Positions 22,850 through 34,463 of a DNA stretch of 64,000 nucleotides are shown here, one piece after another (positions within the stretch are counted from its first letter, which is position 1; every line of letters starts with the position of its first letter). The translations under genes and the position numbers were made by a program. Below the pieces are notes generated by a model. The model saw only the letters and a program-made list of their open reading frames with translations. It did not search any database and was not told the origin of the DNA. Source of the DNA: Adiantum capillus-veneris (lineage: Eukaryota > Streptophyta > Polypodiopsida > Polypodiales > Pteridaceae); assembly GCA_014529385.2 (NCBI GenBank), contig CM043952.1, positions 156,957,057 through 157,021,056 of the forward strand, written 5' to 3'.

Positions 22850-23152
22850 ATTGGTATCAGAGCAGGTCACGTCCTCCCAGGCTTAGTCTCCAGCTGCTCC
22901 AGCACACGCCTGCTCACTTTCTCCGATTTCAGTGAGCTCAGAATTTTGATTTGGGCTCATTTCGGCCTCCGTTTCCACTACAGGCAGTACTGCACAGGCT
23001 ATTTCGTCATTTTGTGTAGAATTTCTGTCAGTGCCATTTTCTGCATAACAGGTGCCTTATAATCTTCTACGGTTTGTGCTATATAGCACAGGTTGTTCCC
23101 GCTCCGTTTCTCCTATTTTTGGGCAGTTTTCATATCAGGTGCAACATTTACC

Positions 23153-23836
23153 ATGGCTGACAACAACAACACAGATGTGTTCAAAATGTTTGCTGCTGAG
23201 GACAGGTTGGATGGGGAAAACTACCCTATGTGGGCTTATATGATGCAACATGTTCTTGTGTCAAAGGGTGTCTGGAACATTGTGCAGGGCATTGATGTAC
23301 GTCCTGGTTCTGAGGATGTAGGCGATGTTGAGGATGTTGCAGGTCTTGCTGCAAGGATTGCAGTTGTTAGAGTTTTTTTGCCTACGGCAGAACAAGCTCG
23401 TTGGGATGTTAAGGATGCGCAGGCTCATGCATTGATTGCGTTGTCTGTGAAGCGCACCATTGTTCCTCACATCCGTTCAGCAAAATCTGCAAAACAGGCT
23501 TGGGATATTCTAGCAGGTCTTTATGCAAGCCGCAATGAGGCTAAAATTGCTTTGCTGCATAAAGAGCTGGAGTCGAAGATTATGCATGAGGAAGATGATA
23601 TGGACACTTTCCTTGCTAGTGTCAAGGATATCAATGAGCAACTTATTTCTGCAGGTGAAGTCATTTCAGACAGTTCCCTTGTGCAGACTGTTCTTGATGC
23701 CTTACCAGATTCCTACCAGACTTTTGCTAGTACTTGGAGACTTATGACCCAAGGAAATCCTGAAGTTGTCAAGTTTGATGCATTATGCACATTGTTGTTG
23801 CAAGAGTCGCGTTCCAGAAAAAACAGGACTAGCTAG
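23153..23836 (+). pseudogene. copia B gag (capsid part)
   Basis: It begins at ATG 23153 (MADNNNTDVFKMF) in an ACCATGG context, matching element A; an in-frame upstream extension from 23093 is less likely. The capsid-type domain covers DILAGLYASRNEAKIALL and ALPDSYQTFASTWRLM. A 4-nt insertion making CTAGCTAG near 23830 shifts the frame and gives a stop at 23834-23836. The original frame then meets TAG at 23853-23855, the stop also found in element A. Confidence 0.9.
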
Positions 23837-23999
23837 GCAGCGTGTAGTTGAATAGGCTTTTATTGCTTCTCAAAGATAGGGTGGTAACAGTAATGCAGCC
23901 ACTTCTTATGGTTCTGTTGCGAGTGGAAAAAATTCTGTTCCTAATGCTTCTGCTGGCAGTACTTCGTCTGACAATTTTGGTGATAAGGGCAAAAAGAAG

Positions 24000-24596
24000 A
24001 TGTGTTGCCATTATTGTAAAGCCAATGATCACTTGATCAAGTCGTGTCCTAAGTTGAAGGCCAAAGAGGCTAAGAAGAAAGAGGGTGGTTCCACTGCAAA
24101 TGCTGGTTCCACTACAAATGCAGGCATTGTTGAGTCTTCTGTGAAAGGAGATTGTGTTGCTGATGTTGATGCAGAATGGGCTTTTAGCGCAGAGTGCACT
24201 TACAATCCTGCTGTCCATGATGCATGCTTGTCAGTTTTTGCTGCAGATTCACATGTGTGGTATTTCAACAGTGGTGCTACAAAGCACATTACCTCACATC
24301 GTGAATTGTTTACCTCTCTTGAGTCTGTCCCTCATGGGAATTCAGTCACTTGTGCCAACAACGCCTCTTATCCAGTTCAGGGAGTTGGAAAGATTGTGCT
24401 CACTGCTGCTAATGGTAGTTCCTTCACACTTGTTGATGCACTTTATGTACCTGGGATCAAGAAGAATCTCTTGTCTGTATCCGCACTTGCTAGACTTGGA
24501 CTTGTAGTCAAATTTGTGGATGACAGATGTACAGTTCATGATCCCAGTTTTGGTGATGAAATTGTTGCATCTAGGCTTTTATGCCATGGGCTGTAA
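24000..24596 (+). pseudogene. copia B zinc knuckle, linker and protease
   Basis: A zinc knuckle CX2CX4HX4C (CHYCKANDHLIKSC) opens this frame, followed by a Lys-rich, then Gly/Ser/Thr/Asn-rich linker. The protease has NSGATKHITSH where the catalytic motif should be DSGAT: Asp is Asn, as in element A. The frame ends at TAA 24594-24596, where element A has a Tyr codon, so this stop is private to copy B. The HHCC integrase domain follows at about 24606-24860. Confidence 0.9.
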
Positions 24597-24605
24597 AAGC
24601 TCACT

Positions 24606-27443
24606 TTGTATGACAAGTGTGGAAAAAATTTTGCAAATGTTGTTGCAGATTCAAGGGCTATTTCAGATGAAAAACTTTGGCATGCACGTTTTGGTCATCT
24701 GAATTTTGCCAGTTTGCTGCGTTTGCAAAATTCTGATATGGTTGCTTCTTTGCCGCCTCTTGAAGCACTTGTCAAACATGTTTGTGAAGGCTGTATTTTG
24801 GGTAAGATACAGCGTTCTAAATTTCCAAAGGATGGTTCAGTTCGGGCCACATGCAGGTTGTAGCTTGTGCATAGTGATGTTTGTGGGCCAATGCAAACTC
24901 CGTCCTTGGGCAATTACCTATACTTCGTGACTTTCATTGATGACTACTCCAGGCATGCATGGGTATTTCCGCTTAAAGCAAAGTCCAAAGTTTTTATGTG
25001 CTTCAAACAATTTCTGGCTATGGCTGAAAATGTCTCGAAATGTACTATGGGCACCCTCCGTTCCGATCGAGGGGGGGAGTATATGTCTCATGAATTTAAT
25101 GCATTTCTGGCTAGTCGTGGGATAAAACACCAATGTACAGTGCCTTATACGCCTCAGCAAAATGGTGTTGCTGAGAGGAAAAATAGGTCACTGAAGGAAA
25201 TGACACGATGTATGGTCAAAAGTCAAGCTTTACCGCATTCTTTTTGGCTTGAGGCCATCATGTGTGCCACTTATGTACTTAACAGGTGTCCTACGAAAGC
25301 TTTGCAGTCTGTTACTCCATATGAAGCATGGCATGATAGAAAACCTTCTATTGAGCACATGCGTGTTTTTGGCTGTTTGGCATATGCTTTGGTGCCACAA
25401 GTGCAGCGCAGAAAATTGGATGATAAGGTTGTCAAATGTATTTTTGTTGGTTATAGTACTGAAAGCAAAGGTTACAGGTTGTATCATCCGCAAACAAAAC
25501 GTATTCTGGTTTCTCGGGATGTAGTGTTTGTGGAAGATTCTGTTCAGCCCTTGCTGTCATGTACTAGAGACAGTAATGTTAGCTCACAGGACATTTATGA
25601 CACTTTGTTGCCTCTTTTCAGTGGTGGAAATACGAATGTAAGTTCCAATGAGGCAAATGTACAGCCTATGGGGGTTTCTGAAAATGTTTTAGATCAGCCT
25701 ACTACTGATGCAGATGTACATGATGTACTTGATGAGGAAAGGGTTGAAAATGACCAGTCTAGAGGTATGCCAAAATGGCTGGTGCACACTTTGTGTGACA
25801 GTAAATTAGATGCACCTTTGTCTAGTCGTACTCGTTCAGGCTCTCGCCATGCATCTTATGCATCAGATTGTTATGCTTTGGCTGTGTCTAGCTTACATGA
25901 TGAGGAGCCTCTGACTGTTGATGAAGCACAAAATTCAGAAAATTGGATGGCTGCCATGCAATCAGAATATGATGCACTTATAGAGAATGACACATGGACT
26001 TTATGTGATTTGCCTCCTGGCAAAAAGGCCATTGGTACGAAGTGGGTTTACAAGTTGAAACGCAAGCCAGATGGTGAGATCGATCGCCATAAGGCTCGAC
26101 TTGTTGCAAAGGGTTATGCACAGCAAAAAGGCATAGATTATGAAGAGACTTTTGCTCCCACTTGTCGTATGACTACTGTGCGTTTTCTATATGCATTGGC
26201 AGCTCATTTTGGTTGGGATGTACATCAATCAGAAATTGTTACTGCTTTCTTGAATGGTGACATATTTGAGGAAGTTTATGTAACGCAGCCTCGCGGTTTT
26301 GTCATAAAAGGACAAGAGGACAAAGTGTGCAAATGTAACAAGGCTTTGTATGGGTTAAAGAAATCTCCTCGTGCTTGGTATGAGAAAGATGACACTCATT
26401 TGGTCAAACAAGGCTTTCGTAACAGTCCAACAGAAAGCACATTGTATGTAAAGCGTGAGGGTGATGTGCTTCTCATTGTGGTTCTTTATGTTGATGATTT
26501 GCTGATCACTAGACCAAATGAGAAACATATTGCTGAATTTAAGGCTGATTTGAATGCTACTTTCAAGATGAAAGATTTGGGGCTGTTGCATCATTATTTG
26601 GGTACACAGTTTAAGCAGTGTGATGGTGGTATTGCCTTGTGTCAGAAAAGTTACATAGAGACATTGCTATGTAAGTTTGGACTTGAGGATTGCAAACCTA
26701 TTGCCACTCGCATGGAAACAGGTTTGAAGTTGAGTCTACATGATGCTGGTGATCCTGTTGATGTCACTCTTTACCAAACTGCTGTTGGCTGCCTCATTTA
26801 TGTATGCAACACGAGGCCGGATATTCAGTTTGCAGTCTCACAGGTCAGCAGATTTATGCATAGCCTAGGGTCTAAGCATTGGGAGGCTGTCAAGAGGATT
26901 TTCCGCTACCTTAGTGGCACTTTACATCTTGGCTTGTTTTATCCCAAGGGGGGATCATTGCCGCCAGACTTACATGCTTTTTCGGACTCAGATTGGGCTG
27001 GTTTTTTTGACACGCGAGTGTCCACAAGTGGTTTTTGTTTCATGCTTGGCAGTTCATGTATATCATGGTTGAGCAAGAAGCAACCTACTGTGGCCACTTC
27101 GAGTTGTGAGGCTGAGTATAGGGAAGTCTTCACAGCTACGGTTGAGTGTGTATGGCTCAGACGCCTTATGGTTGATTTGGGTGTTGGACAGGACACTGCC
27201 AACACTATCTACACTAACAGTCAGAGCGCATTGGCAGTTGTGAGGAACCCAATTTTTCATGCTCGCACAAAGCACATTGAGGTGCATTACCACTATGTCA
27301 GGGAGAGGCTCTCAGCAGGAGAGATCAGCTTGGCTTATGTGCCAACACAGGACAACCTTGCAGATCTTTTCACAAAGGCATTGTCTCCTGAGAAGCTTGA
27401 AGCTTTATGCAAAGCTTTGGGCTTAATCCCCTTTGTGGACTGA
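24606..27443 (+). pseudogene. copia B pol: integrase, reverse transcriptase, RNase H
   Basis: The integrase zinc domain (HARFGHLN ... CEGCILGK) is at about 24680-24810. A TAG at 24861-24863 (Gln codon in element A) then breaks the frame. From 24867 a single 858-aa frame runs to TGA at 27441. It has the first integrase Asp (HSDVCGP), SDRGGEY and AERKNRSL with 35-residue spacing, a complete reverse transcriptase with YVDDLLI at about 26490, and RNase H (SDSDWAG, SSCEAEYRE). Tail DNLADLFTKALSPEKLEAL is intact. This is the best-preserved pol in the window. Confidence 0.95.
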
Positions 27444-27518
27444 TCCTGTCCTCAGGGCATGGCACTTCCCTTTACTCATGTGCCAGCTCTCGTTCACCGC
27501 ATCACTCCAGGGGGGATT

Positions 27519-27744
27519 TGTTACCATATACATGTGGTAGTGATGTGTGTGAACACACTAGGACCGCCGAGGCATTTTTCCCTCTTTAAGAGGTTTTTTC
27601 CCCCATGCATTGTATATACGCCCATCACTCTAGGGCTATCCATCTTTCCATTGCACACTAAGTAACACACTCTCTATTGTGTTCCTTGAGCTTCCTTCGT
27701 CTTCTCCAAGCTGTGTGTGTTTCTCTGCAACCCTAATTCCAACA
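27519..27744 (+). repeat. 3' LTR of copia element B
   Basis: It is 226 bp, preceded by polypurine GGGGGGATT and followed by CCCTC at 27745-27749. Confidence 0.95.
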
Positions 27745-28951
27745 CCCTCCAAGGATGTAGGGCATGGGCATGCTCTGTGGGGTCTTTGATGTTGTTTGCT
27801 CACTTCTGAATGCCTACTCATAGTGCCAACCCCCAATCAATGACACCGATACACGGCACACCCTCCTTAGTAAAGTCAGTCCTGATGTTCAATGGATGCA
27901 AGTCACAGTGTATTATTCATTTGTTGTGTGCACGTGCCATGATCTTCACCAGAGAATCCATAAAAGAAGGAGCCCAATTGAGCAGATGCTTGCACATCTC
28001 TAACTCTTGCTCTGTGGGAGGGCATCTAGGATCTTCTTTTTGAGCCACCAGTGTGTTAGAAAATTTGCCTTTGGATAGTGGAACACACTCTAACATGTCA
28101 CCCAGATCCATTCCATTGAAACAAGGAAAAACCAGGGACCATGGCTCTTTATGTGTTTGTGCTATGCATCTAATGATACTCCGGTGGAACAATTGCATGC
28201 TCACCTCTAGAGAAAAAGATTGACGGCTCTCTATTGCATCTCCTTTGAAGTCTTTGACCACATACTGCACTTCTAGTGGCAACCAAGTGACTCCTTCGAT
28301 TGTGCACTCTGATACAACTCATTAGCATCCTTTCCCAAGCTTTCGACCACGTTTGATAGCTTCGAGTGTGAAGTAAACACCAATGACACACTGAGACATA
28401 AAATGGGTGTGTGATAAATGCTCGCGGTCCGTACCAACGTCTGTATCTAATCTTCTTACTGCTAGATCTTGAGAGGACGCTGCTGAATAAAAGATGGATC
28501 TAGATTTGTGGCTATGGACTTCTTGAGCATCAATATTACGCGCTCTTTTCGACTTTGACCTCTCTACATGCCATATACTAGTCCAATCCTATAGCTTAGC
28601 TAGATCCGCATCCGCTAGTGCAACAACACCCAAGTCTCTTAAGCATTGTGTCATATTGCCCACAATACTATCTATTACCCTACGGATAGCTTTTGCATCT
28701 ACAACTGAGAAGTGTGCTTGAACTGCTTTAATTATAGTATCAAAGAAATGAACTATGCATGTCTCCCTCTCCAATATAGAGGTGATCTCCACCGTGGTTA
28801 GGAAACATATACACGTGACCAACAGAGTTCTGATCTTGGTTTTTAACTCTTTCATTTCCACAAGATCCATGTATGCTGCAATCATCATCACATATTTCAT
28901 GATTTTGAAAGACAACATAACTTTAAATTTTATAACAAATATATACTTCAT
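27745..28951 (-). pseudogene. 5' part of a kinase-like minus-strand gene, interrupted by copia B
   Basis: Minus-strand coding pieces run from about 28951 to 27745. An N-terminal helical piece (about 28880-28589, AKAIRRVIDSIVGNMTQCL) seems to follow a TTGCAG acceptor-like site. A middle piece has AIKRGRKLGKG near 28350. The main frame 28282-27917 includes WSLVFPCFNGMDLGDML. Just past a TGA it reads IIHCDLHPLNI at about 27895-27865, like the kinase HxDxxxxN loop, then GVIDWGLAL near 27835, like DFG. The frame YILGGPSSFE crosses the copia insertion point, so the gene was whole before insertion. The in-frame TGA argues for a pseudogene. The kinase family is not identified. Confidence 0.55.
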
Positions 28952-28984
28952 GCATTGAAACTAACGACAACACTATCTTAAAGA

Positions 28985-29580
28985 GTAGACAATCATTCAA
29001 TGAGAGTGACGACACCTCCAACCCACTGAACTAACCCAACAAAACAGGGCAACATTCAATGCAACTAACGACACCTCTAACCCAATAGTAGGGTTGATGC
29101 CGATAGCAACACCAAACTAAGCCTAAAATTAAGGGCATCATTTGATGAAATCGACGACACTCGAGCCGAATGGTAGAGTTGATGCCGAAAGAAACACCAA
29201 ACTAGCCTAAAATCAAGGGCATCATTCGATGAATCTAACGACACCTCTAGCCCTGTAGTAGGAATGATGCTGAAAGAAACACCAAACTAGCCTAAAAGCA
29301 AGGGCATCATTCGATGAATCTAATGACACCTCCAACCTAGTAGTAGAATTGATGCTAAAAGAAACACCAAACTAGCCTAAAAGCAAGGGAATCATTCGAT
29401 GAATCTAACAACACCTCCACCGCAGTAGTAGGAAAGGAACACCAAACTATCCTAAAATCAAGGACATCATTCGATGAATCTAACGACACCTCCAGCCCAG
29501 TAGTAGGAGTGATGCCAAAAAAAAACACCGAACTAGCCTATCAACACATATATCACTCATAAAACATATAAAGCAATCTA
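28985..29580. repeat. Minisatellite, about 80-bp unit, six to seven copies
   Basis: Units contain CATCATTCGATGAATCTAA, CGACACCTC, a TAGTAGGA-TGATGC phrase and AAACACCAAACTAGCCTAAA. Copies are diverged and one is shortened near 29420-29445. It lies upstream of the minus-strand kinase-like gene. Confidence 0.8.
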
Positions 29581-31166
29581 TTAGCTTGAACAAAGATACT
29601 CCCAGTCCACTAATAAAACTGATGCTCATAACAAGGTTAATAGAACTATCTATAAATTGAAAGTAACCACCCATGTCCAACAATGACACTTCCGATCCAA
29701 AATAGAACCGATGCCGAAGTGAACACAATCAACACGTTGTAAAATAGTGCCTATTGATCTAGCGTTTCACAACGACACTTCTGGTCCAATATTAGAACCA
29801 ATAGCGACGTGAAAAGCAAGATCAACATACTTTTAAAACTACAAAAAATAATTATTAAAAAAAAAGTATGCCAACTTAAGAACAAATTCGTTAAAGAGCT
29901 TATGAAATTAAGCTAAAATTTATACCATAAGTTTTTGTCTTCCTTGTGAGGGCTCTCAAAATTCTGATAATCCTTTGGTTAGATACCTGGGCAAGTCAGA
30001 GGTGCAGAGCATGAGAAATATGAAGAAAATGGGGCCCCTAGGGACCCGACTTATAGATACCCTGGCGCCCCACCGGACCTGCAACCCTCCGAGCTTTTCT
30101 CGTAGCCCGCCGGGGCCCGTTGGAATACAGGCCTGTACCCGCGGGCAAATCACACCGGATCTCCCAATCCACTTCAAGTCACCATGCCATTTTTTAGGAA
30201 TTTGAAGACATGTGAATTCAGAATTTTGTTAATTAACAGTGTGATCACAAAAAAAAACACAGAATCATGTGAATTTGAAATCCCTGAAAACTATCGATAA
30301 ATAGTCTCAAAAGCTCCATGCAATTGTCCAATGCTTGCCGTCAAGACAAAACTCAATTGAAAAGCTTGACATCAGCCCCAAAATAGAAAATTTTCACTTG
30401 CCAAAACATTGGTAACATATAACTAGCTAATTTATAAAGCGGACTAGTTGACTGTAGAATTGGTCAGAAGAGAAGCGGGTGAAACGTGTAGTTTGGGAAG
30501 TAAAATGTTCAAACTTAATGAAGATGTTCACTCAGAAGGTGTTGTAAGGGGCTATCCCTTATTGGGAATATAATATTCTTACGAGAGGGATTGTCACCAC
30601 TTGCTCTGGGTGCAAAGAAGCTTTGGAGGGATTTATTGAAACTATTCAAAAACTACCCTTCTTTGCGGGGTCTTTGTGCCAAAATCTGCAAATGGGTGTA
30701 GAGGATGTGGAAGATAGTCTTCTTTAGGAATGAATCGATTCTGGGAGGGAGAAGGTTTCAGAACCAAGTAATTCTAATGTGTACACAAATAACTAGATAC
30801 TCCTGTCTGAAACATATTTGGAAGCTCCAAATCTTTGGGTCTTTGAGAGAAGATTTATAATTTCTCAGTTCAATGATATCATGCGTGAAAGTAATGAGCT
30901 TATATATTTAATAGGGTTAAGACCATGGATGGATACACAAACCAAAGAAAGGAAACATGCACTAAGTTATGACAACTATTTGGGTGGTGTCCTCTAGAGG
31001 AAATGCAACCCACTAATCTTCGGATGGAGCTATTGAATAAGGATAAAATAACAAGGTAATGTGTTTCTGAATTGTGTAGTGCCTGAGGCACATTGTACAT
31101 TCTTTGTTGAGTTATGACATTTTCACTTACAATTGTGAGTATGACTATCATTATATAAATAAATAA

Positions 31167-31168
<2 letters not shown>
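29581..31168. other. No recognisable gene; short GC-rich island
   Basis: Mostly AT-rich. A GC-rich patch at about 30030-30175 (GGGGCCCCTAGGGACC-like) contrasts with its surroundings and is open on both strands for about 75 codons, but matches no family I know. Sequence at 30540-30960 has the texture of a decayed LINE or gene with no clear motif. Confidence 0.35.

Positions 31169-31230
<62 letters not shown>
31169..31230. repeat. (TA)n microsatellite
   Basis: A TA run of about 62 bp; a shorter TA run at 31270-31287 abuts the left LTR-like repeat of the candidate TRIM. A third TA run at 32946-32979 lies just past its right end. Confidence 0.9.
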
Positions 31231-31233
<3 letters not shown>

Positions 31234-31529
31234 ATGTGTGTGTGTGAATATATATAAATAAATAAATATGTATATATATATATATATTGGTGTGTGATCG
31301 GACATGCGTGGGTGTGAACCTAAGGAGCGGGTGTGCCAAGATGATGGCAATTAGAACTTCATGATAATCAATATAAGAGGTTGCCTGCTAGCAGATGGTA
31401 AGCCTACTTTGGTCCCATCTTTGAGCACTTCACATTGGTGGAGGTGGTGGGAATTTCTTGGTCCATTTCTTGCTAAAATTCTCCTCCTTTCTCAAGAGTC
31501 GGGATGGCTCTCTCTTTGGATACTGGGTA

Positions 31530-31532
<3 letters not shown>

Positions 31533-31598
<66 letters not shown>
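31533..31598. repeat. (CA)n(GA)n compound microsatellite
   Basis: CA run 31533-31570 passes directly into GA run 31571-31598. Confidence 0.9.
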
Positions 31599-31600
<2 letters not shown>

Positions 31601-31689
31601 CCGCTCACCCATTTTATTCTGCATCAAGCCCATCTGATTTTACCTCTTCTTTCAATCGCCCATCCTCCGTGCAAGACCTCGTTTTTCCC

Positions 31690-32435
31690 TTATTAGGCAT
31701 CAACATTTGATGACAAGCAACACCTACTTTCTCTCACATCTTGCTCAAAGCTGGACCTTTTCACGTCCGAAGTTCTCAACCCCAAAGCCCTTGCTGCTGT
31801 TGTTGCTACTACATCTCGTTCTATTCTTCCTCATGGATATCCTCAGCTTCTCTCCTTTTCTCTCAACCTTGATACCATTCCAAGGTCATTTTTCCCACAA
31901 CCAATTGGTGGAAATACAGAACAAGAAGCTCCTCTCCCTTGCACAGGGGGTGATATTTATCAAGAGGAAGAATCCGATTGGGAGGCAACTGGCCAAAATT
32001 ATAGTGCTAGTGGCAACCGCGTCTGATTAAGCTCAAGAATCAAGCGACATTGGTCGGGCTATGAATGGCAGTGCATATTGCCGATACACTTTTGGTGGTT
32101 CTTGGCACTCTCTTGCTGCTTCTTTTCCTCATGAGATAGCCATGCAAGCAACAATGTTGCAATCATTCACAGCTCCATCACTCAAACAACAACATCTAAA
32201 ATGTCAATTTGCTACATGAGAAGCATGACAACAATTTCCATGTGATTTTTACGAACTGCTTGTTCTTTCAATTACAACTTGGTTCCGCATATGTGATCTC
32301 CAAAGACTCAACCTTGCTTCTCTATAACTTTTCTGATGATGAAGCTGCCAAAGCTTCTACGTCGTCTCATGGGGTTCGCATGTTCTTTCACCACTTAAGT
32401 CTTCAAGTTCGCATAGTATCAAGCTTTGCTTAAAT
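31690..32435 (+). other. Coding-like region, possible gene fragment inside the candidate TRIM
   Basis: Two overlapping plus-strand frames are open. One starts at ATG 31707 (107 aa, with a Leu-rich hydrophobic stretch at residues 27-55). The other has no ATG and reads ALAAVVATTSRSILPHGYPQ, then an acidic segment, to about 32025. A further frame at 32209-32433 reads 74 aa. No family is recognised and the frames do not join without shifts. It could be a captured host exon. Confidence 0.3.
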
Positions 32436-32663
32436 AACTTGCGAACTCACCCTCACCAAGCCTTTATGCAGAGGGATGCATATCGCATAAATTTTCTCTC
32501 TTCGTTTGCCCCTTGTCGTTCCTCGTCTTAACCATTACTTTGGGATAGCGACCTAATGTTTGCATAAGCGTGATGTATGAGTTCCACGCCTTCATGATGT
32601 TCGGCATGATGTCGAGTGTATCCCCCAAGTTAAGTCCCTAGTTTCTAATCCACTGAATGATTA

Positions 32664-32687
32664 CCCCCCCCCCCCCCCCCCCCCCCC
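32664..32687. repeat. Poly(C) run of 24
   Basis: An uninterrupted homopolymer of 24 C. Length in the assembly may be unreliable because such runs are error-prone to sequence. Confidence 0.9.
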
Positions 32688-32934
32688 AATGAGGTGTTTG
32701 AGTTGACCCCTCTTGTCAAGTCCATTCTCAGTCCAAAATTGTAAAAAAGATGTCCATCTTTTTCTCCCTAAGGGGGGAGGTATGGTATGTGGTTGGGCAT
32801 GCCCGCGTGTGAACCTAAGGAGCGGGTGTGTCAAGATGATGGCAATCGGTAGTACCTTCATGATAATCAATATAAGGGGTTCCCTGCTTAGTAGATGGTA
32901 AGCCTAGTTTGATCCCATCGTTCATCACTTCACA

Positions 32935-32943
32935 AAAAAAATA

Positions 32944-32981
<38 letters not shown>

Positions 32982-34009
32982 CTTATTACAAGAAAAACTA
33001 TAAAATGATAATCTTGCATGCATGTTTAATTAGAAAAGCGTGGACATCTCAATCTTATGTAGGCAATTGTGGTGACACGGATAATTCCATGCGTGCCAAT
33101 GCTAAAAGGGAGATGTGTTGTCTCAAGGTTAAAGAAGAATACTCCTAAATTATATTTTCCATGTCTGCCAATGCCAAAAGAAGCCATGCCATCTCAAGGT
33201 TGGGAAAAAATTGTCGCTAAAACATAGAAAAGTAGCTTATAATATCATCATCAAGATCAACATAAACTATTTTTATGCACAAATGTTACTGTAATTGTGA
33301 TAAAATGTAGACATTTTATCTGGGAGTACTTTTTTTAGAGGTACAATGTTTGTGCCATGGTAACATGGTAGTAGCTTTAGAAAAATTGAAGTTGAATCCA
33401 TCATGGTATCTCCTTGAGGAGCCTCAAGACTATATCACATGGGCAAGTTCAAGTGGGATCAAGGATGGAAGAAGAACTTGGGGACGAAGATTGTGGACCG
33501 TTGGATCGAGCGGTCCGATTTACAAAATTGTCCGAAATTTTCAAATCCGTCCGCATTTACAATATGACACACCCGAATCGCCTCTATTTCAATAAATGCA
33601 TGATGTGAGTGTAGTGGTTAGAGGACATGGCTTGCTATATGGAGAGCATGGTTCAAGATGGGGGGTGTGAACTAACCCTAACTACCAGAATTTACTTTTA
33701 GCTCCAAATTTACAAACTTTCTCAATTTACAAATGCTCATCGAACGCCCCACATGCTCCCAACAATAGATCCCATTTAAAACATTAGCTTCGACTAATGT
33801 TTGTTGAAAGACGTCATAGCTCGTCATGAGCATGACTAATATTTGTAATTCCTTTGGGTTCTAGTATAATATACTAACAAGCGTGCCACTTGTTAGTGAG
33901 AGGAATGCATTTCCAGAAATCTAATTTGATGAATGACACGGTACAATTTGTACAGGTTGATAAAACAATTATAACGTGCACGTGATACCACGCCAACATT
34001 TCATTACGA
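32935..34009. other. AT-rich intergenic, no recognisable gene
   Basis: Contains (TA)n at 32946-32979 and two overlapping short ORFs at 33350-33608 with no family resemblance. A motif CATGC(C/G)TGCCAATGC recurs at about 33085 and 33160 as part of a rough direct duplication. Confidence 0.4.
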
Positions 34010-34382
34010 GATCGACCACTTAAAAACCTGTAAAAGATTTATTTCCTACCTATATCGTAGCACCTCTAAAAGTTTCAAAAAATACAATAGAATTGACACG
34101 ATTCCTGTGATGAAGATCCCGGCTATGTGGCGCTACAAAAAGAATGAGACACTAATTGAATCGACCACATAAAAAACCTGTAAAAGATTTATTTCCTACC
34201 TATATCGTAGCAACGTTATGTTTATGATCGACCACATAAAAAACCTGTAAAAAAATTATTTCCTACCTATATCGTAGCACCTCTAAAAATTTCAAGAAAT
34301 ACAACAGAATTGACACGATTCCTGTGATGAAAAACCCGGCTATGTGGCGCTACAAAAAGAGTGAGAGACTAATTAGAGAAGC
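34010..34382. repeat. Partial triplication just downstream of the ERF gene
   Basis: Units begin GATCGACCAC(A/T)TAAAA and include ACCTGTAAAAGATTTATTTCC and CTATATCGTAGCA, at about 34010-34158, 34159-34225 (shortened) and 34226-34382. The first and third also share ACACGATTCCTGTGATGAA and CCCGGCTATGTGGCGCTACA. The array ends about 80 bp past the stop codon of the minus-strand ERF gene, so it may lie in or near its 3' untranslated region. Confidence 0.8.
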
Positions 34383-34463
34383 ACGCCGGCTGCACGCATG
34401 TCAAGAGTAGACAAAGGACAGACCACTTACTTATAACAGGACGCCAGCTGTCAAATTGCTAGA

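Larger units (their letters stand above)
22623..27744 (+). mobile_element. Full-length Ty1/copia retrotransposon, element B
   Basis: LTRs are at 22623-22849 (227 bp) and 27519-27744 (226 bp), flanked by a perfect 5-bp duplication CCCTC (22618-22622 and 27745-27749). Primer site TGGTATCAGAGC starts at 22852; the polypurine tract GGGGGGATT precedes the 3' LTR. It is the same family as element A and lacks the TTAA transposon. By eye the LTRs differ at about eight substitutions and one indel. It inserted into the minus-strand kinase-like gene. Gag and pol carry a few stops and one frameshift, but integrase core, reverse transcriptase and RNase H are in one long frame. Confidence 0.95.
31288..32934 (+). 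mobile_element. Candidate small LTR (TRIM-like) element, 1.65 kb
   Basis: Two direct repeats, 31288-31434 (147 bp) and 32783-32934 (152 bp), begin TGGT(G/A)TGTG and end CACTTCACA. They share GTGTGAACCTAAGGAGCGGG and TGATAATCAATATAAG. A purine tract, AAGGGGGGAGG, lies just before the right repeat, as expected of a polypurine tract. No initiator-Met primer site follows the left repeat, and no clear target duplication is visible because both flanks are TA/A-rich. The interior has no retroviral domains. It holds (CA)n/(GA)n, a coding-like region and a 24-bp C run. A chance segmental duplication is the alternative. Confidence 0.5.

Noticed and set aside
29975..30205. Small GC-rich gene
   Set aside because: Open on both strands with no start context, domain or codon bias; composition alone keeps it open.
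31123..31350. Tyr-Ile-rich minus-strand ORFs
   Set aside because: Pure translation of the (TA)n microsatellite.
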